A stretch of 64,000 nt of DNA from Dyadobacter sp. CY326 (GCF_021390515.1 NZ_JAJUXI010000012.1:1-64000), one strand, 5' to 3'. Shown: positions 1 to 10,072, numbered from the stretch's first letter. Notes: generated by a model from the letters alone, not told the origin. Numbers and translations are program-made.

Positions 1-78
<78 letters not shown>

Positions 79-419
79 ATTTTGTTGTGATCTCTCTCAT
101 TGCTAAGAGGACCGAATCTTCTTAAACGAACTATCTTTTTGCTCTCTTCATCATGTCAAAGAACGTTGCTCTGAATCTTTCAGAACTCGTTGTTTAGCCG
201 TCTGCTAAACCATTGTTCCCGATTGGGAGTGCAAAAGTGCAACAACTTTTTTTATCCCGCAAGTCCAAGACAAAAGTATTTTATGCATTTTTTCTCAACA
301 AAAACGTAACCGATTGATAACCAATTTTATCCGCTTAAAAAATATTTTAAATATTTTTGAAGTATTCAATCACATGCATCTTTAAAAGCGCTTCTTGCTT
401 CATAATGTCACCTTGCTCA
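79..419 (-). other. rRNA operon leader and upstream region
   Basis: These 341 bases hold no convincing ORF. On the minus strand the 16S leader contains a boxA-like antitermination element at 154-165 (CGTTCTTTGACA; the E. coli boxA core is TGCTCTTTAACA), about 75 bases before the mature 16S end. Farther upstream lies the promoter listed separately, then A+T-rich sequence (300-419) typical of rRNA upstream regions. The boxA assignment rests on sequence likeness and position only. Confidence 0.7.
271..298 (-). promoter_or_regulatory. Bacteroidota-type promoter of the rRNA operon
   Basis: On the minus strand a -7 element TACTTTTG (278 to 271) matches the Bacteroidota sigma-A consensus TAnnTTTG, and a -33 TTG lies at 298-296 with 17 bases between. 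Position, A+T-rich upstream DNA and downstream boxA fit an rRNA promoter. The spacer is a little shorter than the 19-21 usually quoted. Confidence 0.55.
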
Positions 420-1076
420 CTAATCCGTCAATTCAACTTGCATAGTTATATGGGCTTCTGCTTGATCCCTTAACAGCTCATAATTATTAGGGGTATCTTT
501 AAGCATTTGCGCCGTGACGGGATTTTTTATTGAATAGATATAATTAAGCGTCAAAACCTTGGTAGGAGTTGAAAAGTACTCTAGCATTATACCGCCGTTA
601 ATTACTGCCGTTTCTTCCACAGCTACTTCCGGCTTTATGGTTGTCGTTCCATACAAAGCTTCATTATACGGATTATCATCATTGTCAAGACGCACAAACT
701 GAATTTTATAACCCGTAGGCGTAGGGAACGATGGTTTCGACAAACGCCTAATAGTCATTTTTGCTGCGTAGCTGGCCCAACCTTGCTGATTATGCCCAGA
801 ATAAAAACCCTTACTCGCAGCCCTAGAAAGAGGGATGCTTACGAAAGGCTTTTCCTTAGTGGCCGTTGCCAAAGTTATGCCAGTCGAATCACTTAGTACG
901 TCAATCTTAAGGATTTCAAACTCACAAGGATAAAAACGAGGTAATCCACTTATTCGACTACATAATGTATCTGGCTTACTCGGAACAACATGGTTAGTGC
1001 AAGACAACGCAAATATCCAACTTAGGATAACTGAGAATGTGACTGATTTTCGTAAGTTGACCTTATTCATGAGCAT
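420..1076 (-). CDS. hypothetical lipoprotein
   Basis: I do not recognise this 218-residue protein. It begins with a basic stretch and a hydrophobic segment ending in a lipobox (FALSC, Cys26), so it is very likely exported and lipid-anchored, probably at the outer membrane. The rest is hydrophilic with alternating beta-type stretches and no motif I can name. A second ATG lies two codons in (1070) and could be the true start. It stands alone between the rRNA leader and nrdA, reading in the same direction as both. The lipoprotein call comes from sequence; function is unknown. Confidence 0.75.
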   Translation of the reverse strand: MLMNKVNLRKSVTFSVILSWIFALSCTNHVVPSKPDTLCSRISGLPRFYPCEFEILKIDVLSDSTGITLATATKEKPFVSIPLSRAASKGFYSGHNQQGWASYAAKMTIRRLSKPSFPTPTGYKIQFVRLDNDDNPYNEALYGTTTIKPEVAVEETAVINGGIMLEYFSTPTKVLTLNYIYSIKNPVTAQMLKDTPNNYELLRDQAEAHITMQVELTD

Positions 1077-1160
1077 AAGATAATCTAGGGTGAATATTGG
1101 TGCTAGGCGACACCTTCAAAATAAAAATATTTCATTTAAATGCATTTTGAGATTATTGTA

Positions 1161-1199
1161 AAGCAAACAAAACAGGCCCTTGCTATAAAGCAAGAGCCC
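1161..1199 (-). terminator. rho-independent terminator after nrdA
   Basis: On the minus strand, 24 bases past the nrdA stop, a hairpin with arms 1199-1190 and 1183-1175 (one C-A mismatch, 6-base loop) is followed by a T-rich run at 1174-1161. This fits intrinsic termination of nrdA. Confidence 0.75.
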
Positions 1200-1222
1200 G
1201 TCCTTCAAGGTATTTTATCTAA

Positions 1223-3673
1223 TTACGAACCACAAGCCTCGCAGCTTTCAGGATCGTCTAGTGAACATTGCATATCTGCCTTATTATCTCTTGGAACAAT
1301 GGGCTTCGCATGCTCCTCGGCATATTGAACGTAATTCAGCTCCTTCTCAGCAACTACAACTGTTGCAGGCTCGATCTGTGGCTCTGCTTGCTTGCTTAAT
1401 GTGAATTGGACCGGATCAGAAGCTGCGCGGGTGCGTAGATAGTACATCCCCGTTTTCAGTCCTTTCTTCCAAGCGTAGAAGTGCATGGAAGTCAGTTTAC
1501 CAAAATTCGCTTCTTCCATAAAGATGTTTAGCGATTGCGATTGGCAAATGAATGCGCCCCGATCAGCTGACATATCGAGCAAGCTGCGCTGCTTAATCTC
1601 CCAGGCTGTTTTATATAGCTCCTTAATGTTCTGTGGAATGTTTGGAATAGCTTGCACTGATCCGCTTGCACGCACCAGGTTGTTTTTCATTTCCTCGTTC
1701 CAAAGTCCCAGCCTTACGAGATCTTTGAGCAGATACTTATTAACCACCACAAATTCACCCGATAAAACCCTCCTTACATATATATTGGAAGTGAATGGTT
1801 CAAAGCATTCATTGTTACCTAAAATCTGGCTTGTAGAAGCCGTAGGCATTGGGGCCAGCAGTAGCGAGTTGCGCACCCCATGTTGGATAACATCTTTCCT
1901 CAATCTTTCCCAATCCCAACGATTGCTTTCCGGCGTTACATTCCACATATCGAATTGGAAAATGCCTTGTGAAATAGGACTTCCTGCCCAAGTTTCGTAC
2001 GGACGAAGCTTTTCTGCCAGTTCCATGGACGACTGCATGGCTCCGTAATAAATGGTTTCGAAAATGTCTTTATTCAACTGGCGTGCTTCATCAGAATCAA
2101 ATGGCATGCGCATCATACAGAATGCATCTGCCAATCCTTGCACACCAATCCCAATTGGACGGTGCCTTTTGTTGCTTTTTTCAGCTTCCGGAACAGGATA
2201 GTAATTGAGGTCAATGATCTTGTTCAGGTTGCGGGTGATCACTTTTGTGATTTCGTACAACTTCTGGTGATCAAAACGCATGAAGCCATCCGGTCCTTGC
2301 TCAATAAATTTTGGCAATGCAATGGAAGCAAGGTTACAAACCGCCACTTCGTCCGGCGCTGTGTACTCAATAATTTCGGTGCAAAGGTTCGAAGACTTGA
2401 TCGTTCCCAGGTTTTTCTGATTTGACTTGCTGTTCGCGTGATCCTTATATAACATGTAAGGAGTGCCTGTTTCAATCTGCGATTCCATAATTGCGAACCA
2501 AAGATCTTGCGCCTTTATAGTTTTGCGTGCTTTGCCTTCCAGTTCATATCTTTCATAAAGCTTCACGAAATCCTCGCTGTGCGTATCCGAAAGTCCCGGA
2601 CATTCATGCGGACAGAATAATGACCAGGTGTCGTTCGCCTCTACGCGTTTCATGAAAAGATCCGGAATCCACAATGCGTAGAAAAGATCGCGCGCACGCT
2701 GCTCTTCCTTTCCATGGTTTTTCTTCAAATCAAGGAAATCAAAAATGTCTGAATGCCAAGGTTCCATATATATAGCAAAAGAACCTTTGCGCTTTCCACC
2801 TCCCTGATCCACATATCTTGCTGTATCATTAAAGACACGAAGCATAGGCACAATCCCATTGGACTGACCATTTGTTCCTTTAATATAAGTGCCTGTTGCG
2901 CGCACATCGTGAATGCTTAAACCAATGCCACCGGCAGATTGCGAGATCAATGCGCAATTTTTAAGCGTATCGTAAATCCCGTTAATGCTATCTTCCTTCA
3001 TGGTCAACAGGAAGCAAGACGACATTTGTGGTTTCGGCGTTCCGGCGTTGAACAATGTTGGCGTTGCGTGCGTAAACCATTTTTCAGAAAGCAAATGATA
3101 TGTTTCAATCGCAGCCTGAACATCCTCCTGGTGAATCCCAATCGCAACCCGCATCAGCATGTGTTGGGGTCTTTCTACTATTTTACCGTCAACCTTTAAT
3201 AGGTAGGACTTTTCAAGCGTTTTGTAACCGAAATAGTCATAGGCATAATCGCGGTCGTAAATAATGGTAGAATCTAAAAGAGACGCGTTTTGACGGATGA
3301 TTTCGTAAACTTCCCTCGCAATCAAAGAAGCATTTTCACCCGTTTTGCCATCAACATATGTATAAAGACGTTTCATGGTTGCTGAAAACGACTTCAATGT
3401 ATTTTTATGAAGATTTGAGATCGCAACGCGGGCTGCTAAAATCGCATAGTCCGGGTGCTTGGTGGTCATGGACGCCGCCGTTTCAGCAGCCAGGTTGTCC
3501 AATTCCGCAGTTGTTACGCCGTCATAAATGCCGGACACAACTTTTTTGGCCACCTCTATGGGTTGGATATAATTTGTATCAAGCCCATAGCTCAATTTCT
3601 CGATTCGCGCGGTGACTTTGTCGAACTTTACCGATTCTCGGCGACCGTCGCGCTTTATTACATACATAGACAT
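1223..3673 (-). CDS. nrdA: class I ribonucleoside-diphosphate reductase, large (alpha) subunit
   Basis: This 816-residue enzyme reduces ribonucleoside diphosphates to deoxyribonucleotides with the radical-bearing NrdB subunit. An ATP-cone allosteric domain fills about residues 1-90 (it opens [20 protein letters not shown]). The active site is complete: redox pair C220 and C446, with N429, C431 and E433 in the NLCTEI motif, matching E. coli C225, C462, N437, C439 and E441. The C-terminal shuttle cysteines are C811 and C814 (CEACGS). Unlike the usual nrdAB operon, its partner nrdB is about 22 kb away at 25359. A terminator follows. A -7-like TATTTTTG lies at 3768-3761 upstream; I saw no clear NrdR box. 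Confidence 0.97.
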   Translation of the reverse strand: MSMYVIKRDGRRESVKFDKVTARIEKLSYGLDTNYIQPIEVAKKVVSGIYDGVTTAELDNLAAETAASMTTKHPDYAILAARVAISNLHKNTLKSFSATMKRLYTYVDGKTGENASLIAREVYEIIRQNASLLDSTIIYDRDYAYDYFGYKTLEKSYLLKVDGKIVERPQHMLMRVAIGIHQEDVQAAIETYHLLSEKWFTHATPTLFNAGTPKPQMSSCFLLTMKEDSINGIYDTLKNCALISQSAGGIGLSIHDVRATGTYIKGTNGQSNGIVPMLRVFNDTARYVDQGGGKRKGSFAIYMEPWHSDIFDFLDLKKNHGKEEQRARDLFYALWIPDLFMKRVEANDTWSLFCPHECPGLSDTHSEDFVKLYERYELEGKARKTIKAQDLWFAIMESQIETGTPYMLYKDHANSKSNQKNLGTIKSSNLCTEIIEYTAPDEVAVCNLASIALPKFIEQGPDGFMRFDHQKLYEITKVITRNLNKIIDLNYYPVPEAEKSNKRHRPIGIGVQGLADAFCMMRMPFDSDEARQLNKDIFETIYYGAMQSSMELAEKLRPYETWAGSPISQGIFQFDMWNVTPESNRWDWERLRKDVIQHGVRNSLLLAPMPTASTSQILGNNECFEPFTSNIYVRRVLSGEFVVVNKYLLKDLVRLGLWNEEMKNNLVRASGSVQAIPNIPQNIKELYKTAWEIKQRSLLDMSADRGAFICQSQSLNIFMEEANFGKLTSMHFYAWKKGLKTGMYYLRTRAASDPVQFTLSKQAEPQIEPATVVVAEKELNYVQYAEEHAKPIVPRDNKADMQCSLDDPESCEACGS

Positions 3674-4114
3674 GTTAATATGTTGTTTTGAAGGAAGTTG
3701 TGATGAAATTTATACTGGACTTTTAATAGAAGCAGGACTTAAATTCTCTTGAAATAACATCAAAAATATTACAATCGCAATCAGTAATGTCGGCCGCTTT
3801 TTGGGTTTATAGGGATAATCCAAATTACCAAATTGTTAAGATTCTAAATGTTAGGTAATTAAGAGTTATGAACATAAAAATGGCGCCATGAAATTTTTTA
3901 TAAATAATTAATATAAAAAATTTGTAAACTTTATTTTAAAAAATATTTGGATAAACAAAAATTTTACCAATCAAAAATTTGAAAATCAGCTTGTTATAGT
4001 AAATATATTATTTAAACAGAGTCTAAACAAGTAAACTTTTTCATTTAGATTTATCTAACCGCATTATTACTAACTACACAAGCTTCCTGTAACACTGATC
4101 AAAACTAGTACATT
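3674..4114. other. A+T-rich divergent intergenic region
   Basis: These 441 bases separate nrdA (leftward) from the sugar phosphate isomerase gene (rightward) and must hold both promoters. The stretch 3880-4020 is extremely A+T-rich. For nrdA the best -7 candidate is TATTTTTG at 3768-3761 on the minus strand, without a well-spaced TTG. For the rightward gene I found no full match to TAnnTTTG. I see no ORF, RNA gene or strong hairpin. Confidence 0.5.
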
Positions 4115-5026
4115 ATGACTAAGATAATCACTTCCTCATCGCGCAGGAATTTCATTAAAACCTCCACTGGAATCGCCACAGGCCTTGCAGCTGGACTTGC
4201 CGTGCCAGAAATCCTGTTTGCTAAAAATACCGGACCGGGATATGCTCTACAACTAGGCGTTTTTGCACCTTATGACAAGGCGGATTATCTGCGTGAATCG
4301 GGTTGTACATATATAGAGGAGTCGGTCGGAAATTTCTTGATTCCCAAAGACGGTGATCCGCAGTATGCCAAAAACCTGCAACAGCTTCGGGATGAAAAGT
4401 TTCCAATTAAATCATATGTAATTTTGCTGCCTGGAAGTCTGAAAACGCTGGGGCCGGATGCGAATCATGAAGCGATTTTGGAGAGAACAGACCTTGTTTT
4501 AAAACGTGCAAAAGAATGTAAATCGCAATATGTGGTTTTTGGAAGCGGCGGTTCGCGGATCATTCCGGAGGGTTTTGATCGGGATAAGGCGAAGGCGCAG
4601 CACATTGAGCTGACCAAGAAAATGGCGCCGTTGGCTGAGAAATATGGGGTTACCATTGCCGTGGAGCCTTTAAACCGCGGTGAAACAAATTTTATTAATA
4701 GTCTGGCGGAAGGCGTTGAGATCATTGATGCCGTAAAAAGCCCCAGAGTGAAACTCTTATGCGACATTTTTCACATGCTTAAAGAAGATGAGTCGCCGGA
4801 TGAGATTGTAAAATTTGGCAAATACATTGTGCATTGCCATATTGCTGAAAAGGAAAACCGCACGCCTCCCGGGGTAAAGGGAGATGATTTCAGAGCCTAT
4901 TTAAGTGCTTTGAAAAAGATCGGTTACAAAGGCGGATTATCCATTGAATGCTTTACTTACACCGATTTTGACAAAGAAGCGCGTAAAGGCGTAGAAGTGT
5001 TGAAACAGCAATTGAGTGAAGTTTAA
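4115..5026 (+). CDS. exported sugar phosphate isomerase/epimerase-like TIM-barrel protein
   Basis: This 303-residue protein belongs to the xylose-isomerase-like TIM-barrel (AP endonuclease 2) superfamily. The N terminus carries a twin-arginine signal (SSRRNFIKTS at 9-18, then an Ala/Gly-rich hydrophobic stretch ending near residue 35), so a folded, metal-containing protein is probably exported to the periplasm. Barrel features include the AVEPLNRGETNF strand, CDIFHM, HCHIAEKENR and the final SIECF strand; these Glu, Asp and His residues are the usual divalent-metal ligands. Members act on sugars or inositols, and the substrate cannot be read from the sequence. It stands alone, with a promoter for the next gene starting just after its stop. 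Confidence 0.85.
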   Translation: MTKIITSSSRRNFIKTSTGIATGLAAGLAVPEILFAKNTGPGYALQLGVFAPYDKADYLRESGCTYIEESVGNFLIPKDGDPQYAKNLQQLRDEKFPIKSYVILLPGSLKTLGPDANHEAILERTDLVLKRAKECKSQYVVFGSGGSRIIPEGFDRDKAKAQHIELTKKMAPLAEKYGVTIAVEPLNRGETNFINSLAEGVEIIDAVKSPRVKLLCDIFHMLKEDESPDEIVKFGKYIVHCHIAEKENRTPPGVKGDDFRAYLSALKKIGYKGGLSIECFTYTDFDKEARKGVEVLKQQLSEV

Positions 5027-5079
5027 TCACTTACAGTTTCGGGGATCAAAGTTTTATCAAAAAGATAGCCTTTCATTTC

Positions 5080-5110
5080 TTGGTTTAATAAATAAGAATT
5101 TTTACTTTTG
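5080..5110 (+). promoter_or_regulatory. promoter of rpmE2
   Basis: A -33 TTG at 5080-5082, a 20-base spacer and a -7 TACTTTTG at 5103-5110 match the Bacteroidota sigma-A consensus exactly. The start codon of the L31 gene is 46 bases downstream. Confidence 0.8.
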
Positions 5111-5156
5111 CAATCCTTTTTGAGAATTGTATCGAAACACATAATACCATATACCA

Positions 5157-5411
5157 ATGAAAAAAGACATTCATCCCAATTATAGAGACGTAGTTTTCTG
5201 GGATCTATCTAGCGATTTTAAATTCATTACGCGCTCTACCATAGAAACCAGCGAAAACATCACTTGGGAAGATGGCAAATCTTATCCGGTTTATAAAGTG
5301 GAGGTTTCTTCTCAGTCGCACCCTTTCTATACAGGTAAAAATGTACTTGTAGATACTGCCGGCCGTGTAGATAAGTTCAGAAAACGTTACGGAGCACAGA
5401 AAGAAGCTTAA
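5157..5411 (+). CDS. rpmE2: 50S ribosomal protein L31, type B
   Basis: This 84-residue protein opens with the family signature [16 protein letters not shown] and carries the conserved [10 protein letters not shown] and VDKFRKRYG stretches. It contains no cysteine, so it is the zinc-free (C-minus, type B) form of L31 rather than the CxxC zinc-ribbon form. L31 sits on the large subunit and bridges it to the small one. In several bacteria the type B form replaces the zinc form under zinc limitation; I see no Zur site here, and many Bacteroidota use only this form. The gene has its own promoter and a very strong terminator, so it is a single-gene unit. Confidence 0.96.
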   Translation: MKKDIHPNYRDVVFWDLSSDFKFITRSTIETSENITWEDGKSYPVYKVEVSSQSHPFYTGKNVLVDTAGRVDKFRKRYGAQKEA

Positions 5412-5461
5412 TCAGCACATTATTGATCGTAAGGTCATTAATAATCTTTCATACCGAAATT

Positions 5462-5507
5462 AAAGAAGCAGTCTCTTGTACATTTACAAGAGACTGCTTC
5501 TTTTTTT
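5462..5507 (+). terminator. rho-independent terminator after rpmE2
   Basis: A perfect 19-bp inverted repeat (arms 5462-5480 and 5485-5503, 4-base loop CATT) runs directly into a T tract ending at 5507. This is one of the strongest intrinsic terminators in the window. Confidence 0.93.
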
Positions 5508-5558
5508 GCCCTAACCAAAAAAATGGGCGAACTTTGGCCCCACATACTAGCACAAAAT

Positions 5559-6755
5559 ATGCCTACAATCATTCTGTTTGACGATCCCACAATCCGCGTT
5601 CAACTTTTACCATTCACATACACACGGCCAGTTTCAGCGATCCGTTGCGGCATTCACAAGATATCTGAGAAATGGAGCTTATGGCTGGATTCGGCTGTTT
5701 CATACCAAACTGCGGATTACTTGTCAGCAGCATTTCCACTGGTGAGTTCTCCGGATAACATTTATATCAATGGCGGACTTTGCCCGGATGCTGCTCTCGT
5801 GGAAGAAATCAAAAAGCTGCCCGTGGAATCAGCACTTGTTTCTGGTGATGACATCCTCGCAATCAGAAGCGGCGAGACATGGACGCCTGGTATGAACATT
5901 ACGCATTACGAGCCACAACATTATTCTGGCTCATTTACACTCATCCGAAACGTTTGGGACATATTCACTTTCAATGGCGAGCAGATCCAATCTGATTTTA
6001 GAAAAATAACAGAGAATAGAACTTCCGAGCCGCTTAACGATCCTTTTACACATTGCTATAACCCTGAAAATATCTTTATTGAAAGCGGTGCGGTTGTAAA
6101 AGCCTCCATCTTAAATGCTGAGAATGGGCCGATTTATATTGGAAAAAATGCACTGATTCAGGAAGGTTCGATGGTTCAAGGACCATTTTCAATTGGTGAA
6201 GGCAGCGTGCTGGCACAAGGAACTAAGATTCGTCCAAATACAACGGTTGGGCCATTTAGCAAGCTGGGTGGCGAGGTAAGTAATTGTGTTGTATTTGGTT
6301 ATAGTAACAAAGGGCATGATGGTTATTTGGGAAATTCAGTGTTGGGGGAATGGTGTAATCTGGGTGCCAACACGAATAATTCCAACTTAAAAAATGACCA
6401 TAGCAACGTGAAATTGCATAGTTATGTCAGTAATGCTCTGGTTGACACGGGATTAAGGTTTTGCGGCTTGATGATGGGAGATTATTCCAAAGCCGGAATT
6501 TCGACGATGTTCAACACGGGTTCCGTTGTCGGCGTAAGTGTGAATGTATTCGGCGCAGGTTTTCAGGCGAAGCATACGCCTTCGTTTTCGTGGGGCGGCA
6601 ATGCGGAAGGATTTGCAGAATATAGATTTGAAAAGGCGCTTCACGTGGCGGGAGACACAGTAAGCCGTCGCAATGTGACATTCGGAGCGCATGATGAACA
6701 AATTTTAAGATCTGTTTTTGAACAAACGCAACAGCAGCGTGACTTTGAAAATTAG
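5559..6755 (+). CDS. GlmU-like sugar nucleotidyltransferase family protein
   Basis: This 398-residue protein resembles the Bacteroidota GlmU-like family: an N-terminal region opening MPTIILFDDPTIRVQLLPFT with the conserved FTRP-like turn (YTRPVSAIRCG), then a left-handed beta-helix of hexapeptide repeats from about residue 175 (for example the IYIGKNALIQEG and VLAQGTKIRPNTTVGPF stretches). The family is usually described as glucose-1-phosphate nucleotidyl- or acyltransferase-related, but the substrate is uncertain. I chose the ATG at 5559 because family members start with the ILFDDP strand; an in-frame ATG at 5523 would add 12 poorly conserved residues right after a terminator. The holB gene follows after 34 bases and is probably co-transcribed. 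Confidence 0.8.
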   Translation: MPTIILFDDPTIRVQLLPFTYTRPVSAIRCGIHKISEKWSLWLDSAVSYQTADYLSAAFPLVSSPDNIYINGGLCPDAALVEEIKKLPVESALVSGDDILAIRSGETWTPGMNITHYEPQHYSGSFTLIRNVWDIFTFNGEQIQSDFRKITENRTSEPLNDPFTHCYNPENIFIESGAVVKASILNAENGPIYIGKNALIQEGSMVQGPFSIGEGSVLAQGTKIRPNTTVGPFSKLGGEVSNCVVFGYSNKGHDGYLGNSVLGEWCNLGANTNNSNLKNDHSNVKLHSYVSNALVDTGLRFCGLMMGDYSKAGISTMFNTGSVVGVSVNVFGAGFQAKHTPSFSWGGNAEGFAEYRFEKALHVAGDTVSRRNVTFGAHDEQILRSVFEQTQQQRDFEN

Positions 6756-6789
6756 AACATTAATTCATTTTAGATAAAAATCACCCACC

Positions 6790-7908
6790 GTGCTTTTCAG
6801 AGAAATACCGGGACTTGAACATATAAAATCAACGTTAAGGCGCTCGGTTAAAAATAGCCATTTGGCTCATGCACAGCTGTTTGATTCCCCGGCTGGCGGT
6901 GGTGGCCTTGCATTGGCACTTGCTTTTGCAACATATATAAATTGTGAAAATAAAGGCGAAGAGGATGCTTGCGGCGTTTGCGCTTCATGTGCAAAAATGG
7001 CCAAACTAATTCATCCCGATTTTCATTTTATATTTCCCATTGCAACTACAAAAAAGATTGACGGCAAAACCAGCGAGGCTTTTCTGGGGCTATGGCGAAC
7101 ATTTTTGCTAGAAAATCCCTATCGCGTTCTTCCCGAATGGCTTGATCACATTAGTGCTGAAAACAAGCAGGGAAATATTTCTGTGGAGGAAGCACGCGGG
7201 ATTTTGAGAAAATTATCGGTTAAAGCTTATGAGGGTGAATATAAAATTTTGCTCATCTGGAAACCGGACATTATGAATGCGGCTTCGTCTAATGCGATTT
7301 TGAAAATATTGGAAGAACCCCCTGAAAAGACATTGTTCCTGCTTGTTAGTGATCAGTCAGACAAGCTTTTAACAACCATTATTTCGCGTACACAACGCAT
7401 TATGGTGCCGGCGTTTTCCGATGAAGATGTGCGTTATTTTCTCAAACTGCAACAAGTAAGCGACACCGCAGCCAATCAAATTGCGTATTTGTGTGATGGC
7501 AATTTATCAGAAGCATTGAAATTGGTTCAGGATGCGGAGGATGACCGTTCGGGCTGGTTTGCTGGCTGGATGCGTTCTTGTTATAAATATGACATTTCGC
7601 ATTTAGTAAAGCTCGCTGATAACTTTGATGTCATGAACAAAGAGAAGCAAAAAGGCCTGCTGGAATATGCATTAAGGCTTTTTCGGGATATGCTTGTGTG
7701 GAGCCACGGCGCGGGCGAGTTGTTGCGCGTGCCTGAGGAAGAGCTGACTTTTGTTCAGAACTTTTCAAAAACGGTTAACTTTGATTCACTCGAAAAAATG
7801 ATCGAAGAAGTGAATCTGGCTTATTATCATATGGAACGGAATGTGCGGGCAAAAATGGTTTTCCTGGATCTTTCGTTGACCGTCGCCCATTTCTTTCAGC
7901 GCAGATGA
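6790..7908 (+). CDS. holB: DNA polymerase III, delta' subunit
   Basis: This 372-residue AAA+ clamp-loader subunit helps open and load the sliding clamp. The N-terminal domain has the zinc module (cysteines of the INCENKGE stretch and CGVCASC) followed by HPDFHFI. Where gamma/tau has a P-loop lysine, this protein has SPAGGGGLALA with no lysine, as expected for the non-hydrolysing delta' subunit. Sensor-type motifs follow: SSNAILKILEEPPEKTLFLL and ISRTQRI (the SRT arginine finger). The start is GTG. The stop overlaps the next start by 4 bases (ATGA), implying translational coupling. Confidence 0.93.
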   Translation: MLFREIPGLEHIKSTLRRSVKNSHLAHAQLFDSPAGGGGLALALAFATYINCENKGEEDACGVCASCAKMAKLIHPDFHFIFPIATTKKIDGKTSEAFLGLWRTFLLENPYRVLPEWLDHISAENKQGNISVEEARGILRKLSVKAYEGEYKILLIWKPDIMNAASSNAILKILEEPPEKTLFLLVSDQSDKLLTTIISRTQRIMVPAFSDEDVRYFLKLQQVSDTAANQIAYLCDGNLSEALKLVQDAEDDRSGWFAGWMRSCYKYDISHLVKLADNFDVMNKEKQKGLLEYALRLFRDMLVWSHGAGELLRVPEEELTFVQNFSKTVNFDSLEKMIEEVNLAYYHMERNVRAKMVFLDLSLTVAHFFQRR

Positions 7909-8375
7909 AACCGAATTTGGAAATTATCGGAGCAACGGACATTGTGGATATGCCTGAACTAGGCTGGTACGATGTTCCGGTCCGGGTCGATTCCGGCGCG
8001 ACAACTTCGTCCATACATTGTTCGCGGGTTCGATTGATCCGCGATGGCGAGCAACCGCAATTGTGTTTTTACCTGGATGCAAAAAAAGGCGCGCCGCAGC
8101 AATCCTTCACGGTTACGGATTTTAAAGAAACCATTGTCAGGAATTCCTCAGGAAAAGAAGAAAAACGTTATGTGATCAAAACGAAGATCACCATCTTTGG
8201 TAAAAAAATACGAACAGAATTTTCACTCGCCAACCGGCGCAAAATGAAATATCCAATCCTTTTAGGACGCAAACTGCTGAAAAAGCGGTTTTTAGTGGAT
8301 GTTTCGCAAAAAGATTTATCCGCTGCAAAGCGTTCAAAGGCATCTCATCGTTCTCACGCCCGACATCAATCCTGA
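7905..8375 (+). CDS. RimB-type retropepsin-like aspartic peptidase family protein
   Basis: This 156-residue protein matches the family often annotated as ATP-dependent zinc protease, now seen as retropepsin-like. The catalytic aspartate sits in the DSGATTSS motif (D29), preceded by the [15 protein letters not shown] strand; the second half has the conserved [20 protein letters not shown] segment. The family is found beside RimK-type ligases, and here the RimK gene follows immediately, supporting a joint role in adding and trimming glutamate tails or a related peptide modification. That role is inferred from context. The end of this ORF is rich in Ser, His and Arg and may be less conserved. 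Confidence 0.85.
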   Translation: MKPNLEIIGATDIVDMPELGWYDVPVRVDSGATTSSIHCSRVRLIRDGEQPQLCFYLDAKKGAPQQSFTVTDFKETIVRNSSGKEEKRYVIKTKITIFGKKIRTEFSLANRRKMKYPILLGRKLLKKRFLVDVSQKDLSAAKRSKASHRSHARHQS

Positions 8376-8406
8376 ATTTACCCCATTTTATTTTTCAATT
8401 ATTTAT

Positions 8407-9309
8407 ATGAAAATCGCCGTATTATCCACCAATCCCGACCTTTATTCAACAAAGCGTCTGGTGGAGGCAATTAAGGAAAGAGGTCATCAGGCATTGGTTA
8501 TCGACCATGTTAAGTGCTTCGTAATGATCGAAGGGGGCAAACCGACCATTATTTATAAAGGACAACCAATCACCGAAATCGACGCGGTAATTCCTAGAAT
8601 TGGCACTTCCGTAAATGCATTTGGCTGCGCTGTTGTGCGGCAATTGGAATTGATGAAGGTGTTTACGACTGTAAAATCGCAGGCTATTCTTCGCTCTCGA
8701 GACAAATTACGGAGTATGCAAGTGCTGGCCAAATCCGGTGTGGACATTCCAAAAACTGTTTTTGCCAAGAACCCCAGTCAAGTTAATGAGCTGATCCATA
8801 TGGTTGGTGGCCCGCCTGTTATCATTAAGTTGCTCGAAGCAACGCAAGGCGTTGGCGTTGTTTTGGCAGAAAGCACTAAGGCTGCAAAATCCACAATTGA
8901 GGCATTTTACGGATTAAAGGCTAATTTTCTAATTCAAGAATACATCGCGGAATCCAAAGGAGCCGATATTCGCGCTTTTGTAATCGGCAATAAAGTCATC
9001 GCCGCCATGAAACGCCAGGGACACGAAAGCGATTTCCGCTCAAATTTGCACCGCGGCGGTGAAGGACATTTGATCGAGCTTACTGCGGAAGAGGAACACA
9101 CTGCCATCGCCGCCGCCAAGGCATTAGGCGTCCGCATTGCAGGTGTGGATTTGCTTCAATCCGAACGCGGCCCGCTGGTCATGGAAGTAAATTCTTCACC
9201 TGGCCTCCGCGGAATTGAAGAAGTAAGTGGAATTGATATCGCGTCTCTGATTGTTGCTTATATAGAGGATAAGATTGTTACGGACGAAGGGGATACGGTT
9301 GGGGTTTAA
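8407..9309 (+). CDS. rimK: RimK family alpha-L-glutamate ligase (ATP-grasp)
   Basis: This 300-residue ATP-grasp enzyme joins glutamate to a protein or small-molecule acceptor; E. coli RimK adds glutamates to ribosomal protein S6. Seen motifs: the N-terminal [20 protein letters not shown], the [20 protein letters not shown] stretch, the ATP-binding [15 protein letters not shown] loop, [16 protein letters not shown], and the metal-binding end [16 protein letters not shown] chose the ATG at 8407 because the family begins with this strand; an upstream in-frame start at 8299 would overlap the previous gene. Gap to that gene is 31 bases, so an operon with holB is likely. The true acceptor is unknown. 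Confidence 0.92.
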   Translation: MKIAVLSTNPDLYSTKRLVEAIKERGHQALVIDHVKCFVMIEGGKPTIIYKGQPITEIDAVIPRIGTSVNAFGCAVVRQLELMKVFTTVKSQAILRSRDKLRSMQVLAKSGVDIPKTVFAKNPSQVNELIHMVGGPPVIIKLLEATQGVGVVLAESTKAAKSTIEAFYGLKANFLIQEYIAESKGADIRAFVIGNKVIAAMKRQGHESDFRSNLHRGGEGHLIELTAEEEHTAIAAAKALGVRIAGVDLLQSERGPLVMEVNSSPGLRGIEEVSGIDIASLIVAYIEDKIVTDEGDTVGV

Positions 9310-9370
9310 TTTAGATAACACAACTCAGCGTAACCAATATGGTAACATTTCTTTATCTTTATGAGGTCAT

Positions 9371-9688
9371 ATGCGCATTGTAGCTGTCAAAACATTAAAA
9401 GAATATTTAAATATACACCCAAAGGCGCAGCAGTCATTACTTTCATGGTTTGAAGAAGCCGAAAGTAATAATTGGAATTCACCTAATGAGTTAAAGGAAC
9501 ATTACAGAAATGCGTCAATTTTAAGTAATAAACGGGTTGTATTCAACATTCATGGAAATTCTTACCGCCTGATTGTAGACATTGAGTTCCGATTGAAAAT
9601 AGTTTTTATAGTTTGGTTCGGCTCGCATGAAGCGTACGACAAAATAAATGCAAAGACAATAAGCTATGATCGTTCCGATAAAAAATAA
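9371..9688 (+). CDS. higB: HigB-type toxin (type II toxin-antitoxin, mRNA interferase)
   Basis: This 105-residue protein matches the HigB_toxin family: an N-terminal helix (VKTLKEYLNIHPKAQQSLLSWF), the SNNWNSPNELKEHY segment, then the RelE-like beta sheet with RVVFNIHGNSYRLIVDIEF and the end IVWFGSHEAYDKI. Family members cleave mRNA, usually on the ribosome, when not bound by antitoxin. The toxin comes first and overlaps the antitoxin gene by 23 bases, the gene order typical of higBA. Regulation is probably by the antitoxin binding the promoter. Activity is inferred from family. Confidence 0.92.
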   Translation: MRIVAVKTLKEYLNIHPKAQQSLLSWFEEAESNNWNSPNELKEHYRNASILSNKRVVFNIHGNSYRLIVDIEFRLKIVFIVWFGSHEAYDKINAKTISYDRSDKK

Positions 9689-10025
9689 TGAGCAGTACGA
9701 GGCGGCATTGGAAAAAATCTATGCGTTAATGCAAATTAATATTTCGGTGGACTCTAAGGACTCTGACGAGTTGGAGGTGCTTTCTATTTTGGTGAAGGAT
9801 TATGAAAACGTCAATTTTCCCGTCCCTAAACCAAATCCACTCGAAGCGATTAAGTTTAGAATGGAACAAATGGAAATGTCAGAAAAAGATCTTTCGGAGA
9901 TTTTAGGATATCGTTCGCGTAAATCGGAGATTTTATCTGGAAAGCGAAAGCTAAGTCTGGCAATGATTCGAAAGCTGAACGAAATCCTGCACATTCCAGC
10001 AGATATATTAATTCAAGCTTACTAA
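9666..10025 (+). CDS. higA: HigA-type antitoxin, XRE helix-turn-helix
   Basis: This 119-residue protein pairs with the upstream toxin. The N-terminal half (MIVPIKNNEQYEAALEKIYA) is the acidic dimer and toxin-binding part common to Bacteroidota HigA proteins. The C-terminal half is an XRE/Cro helix-turn-helix: EAIKFRMEQMEMSEKDLSEI followed by YRSRKSEILSGKRKLS. It should neutralise the toxin and repress the pair's promoter. The start overlaps the toxin gene by 23 bases, so the pair is translationally coupled. Confidence 0.92.
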   Translation: MIVPIKNNEQYEAALEKIYALMQINISVDSKDSDELEVLSILVKDYENVNFPVPKPNPLEAIKFRMEQMEMSEKDLSEILGYRSRKSEILSGKRKLSLAMIRKLNEILHIPADILIQAY

Positions 10026-10072
10026 TTATAATGGATGTGCTTCTAATTTGAGGCATTAGAATGAAGTAAACC

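Noticed and set aside
3674-4114. NrdR boxes upstream of nrdA
   Set aside because: No pair of ACAC-type palindromic boxes was visible on either strand.
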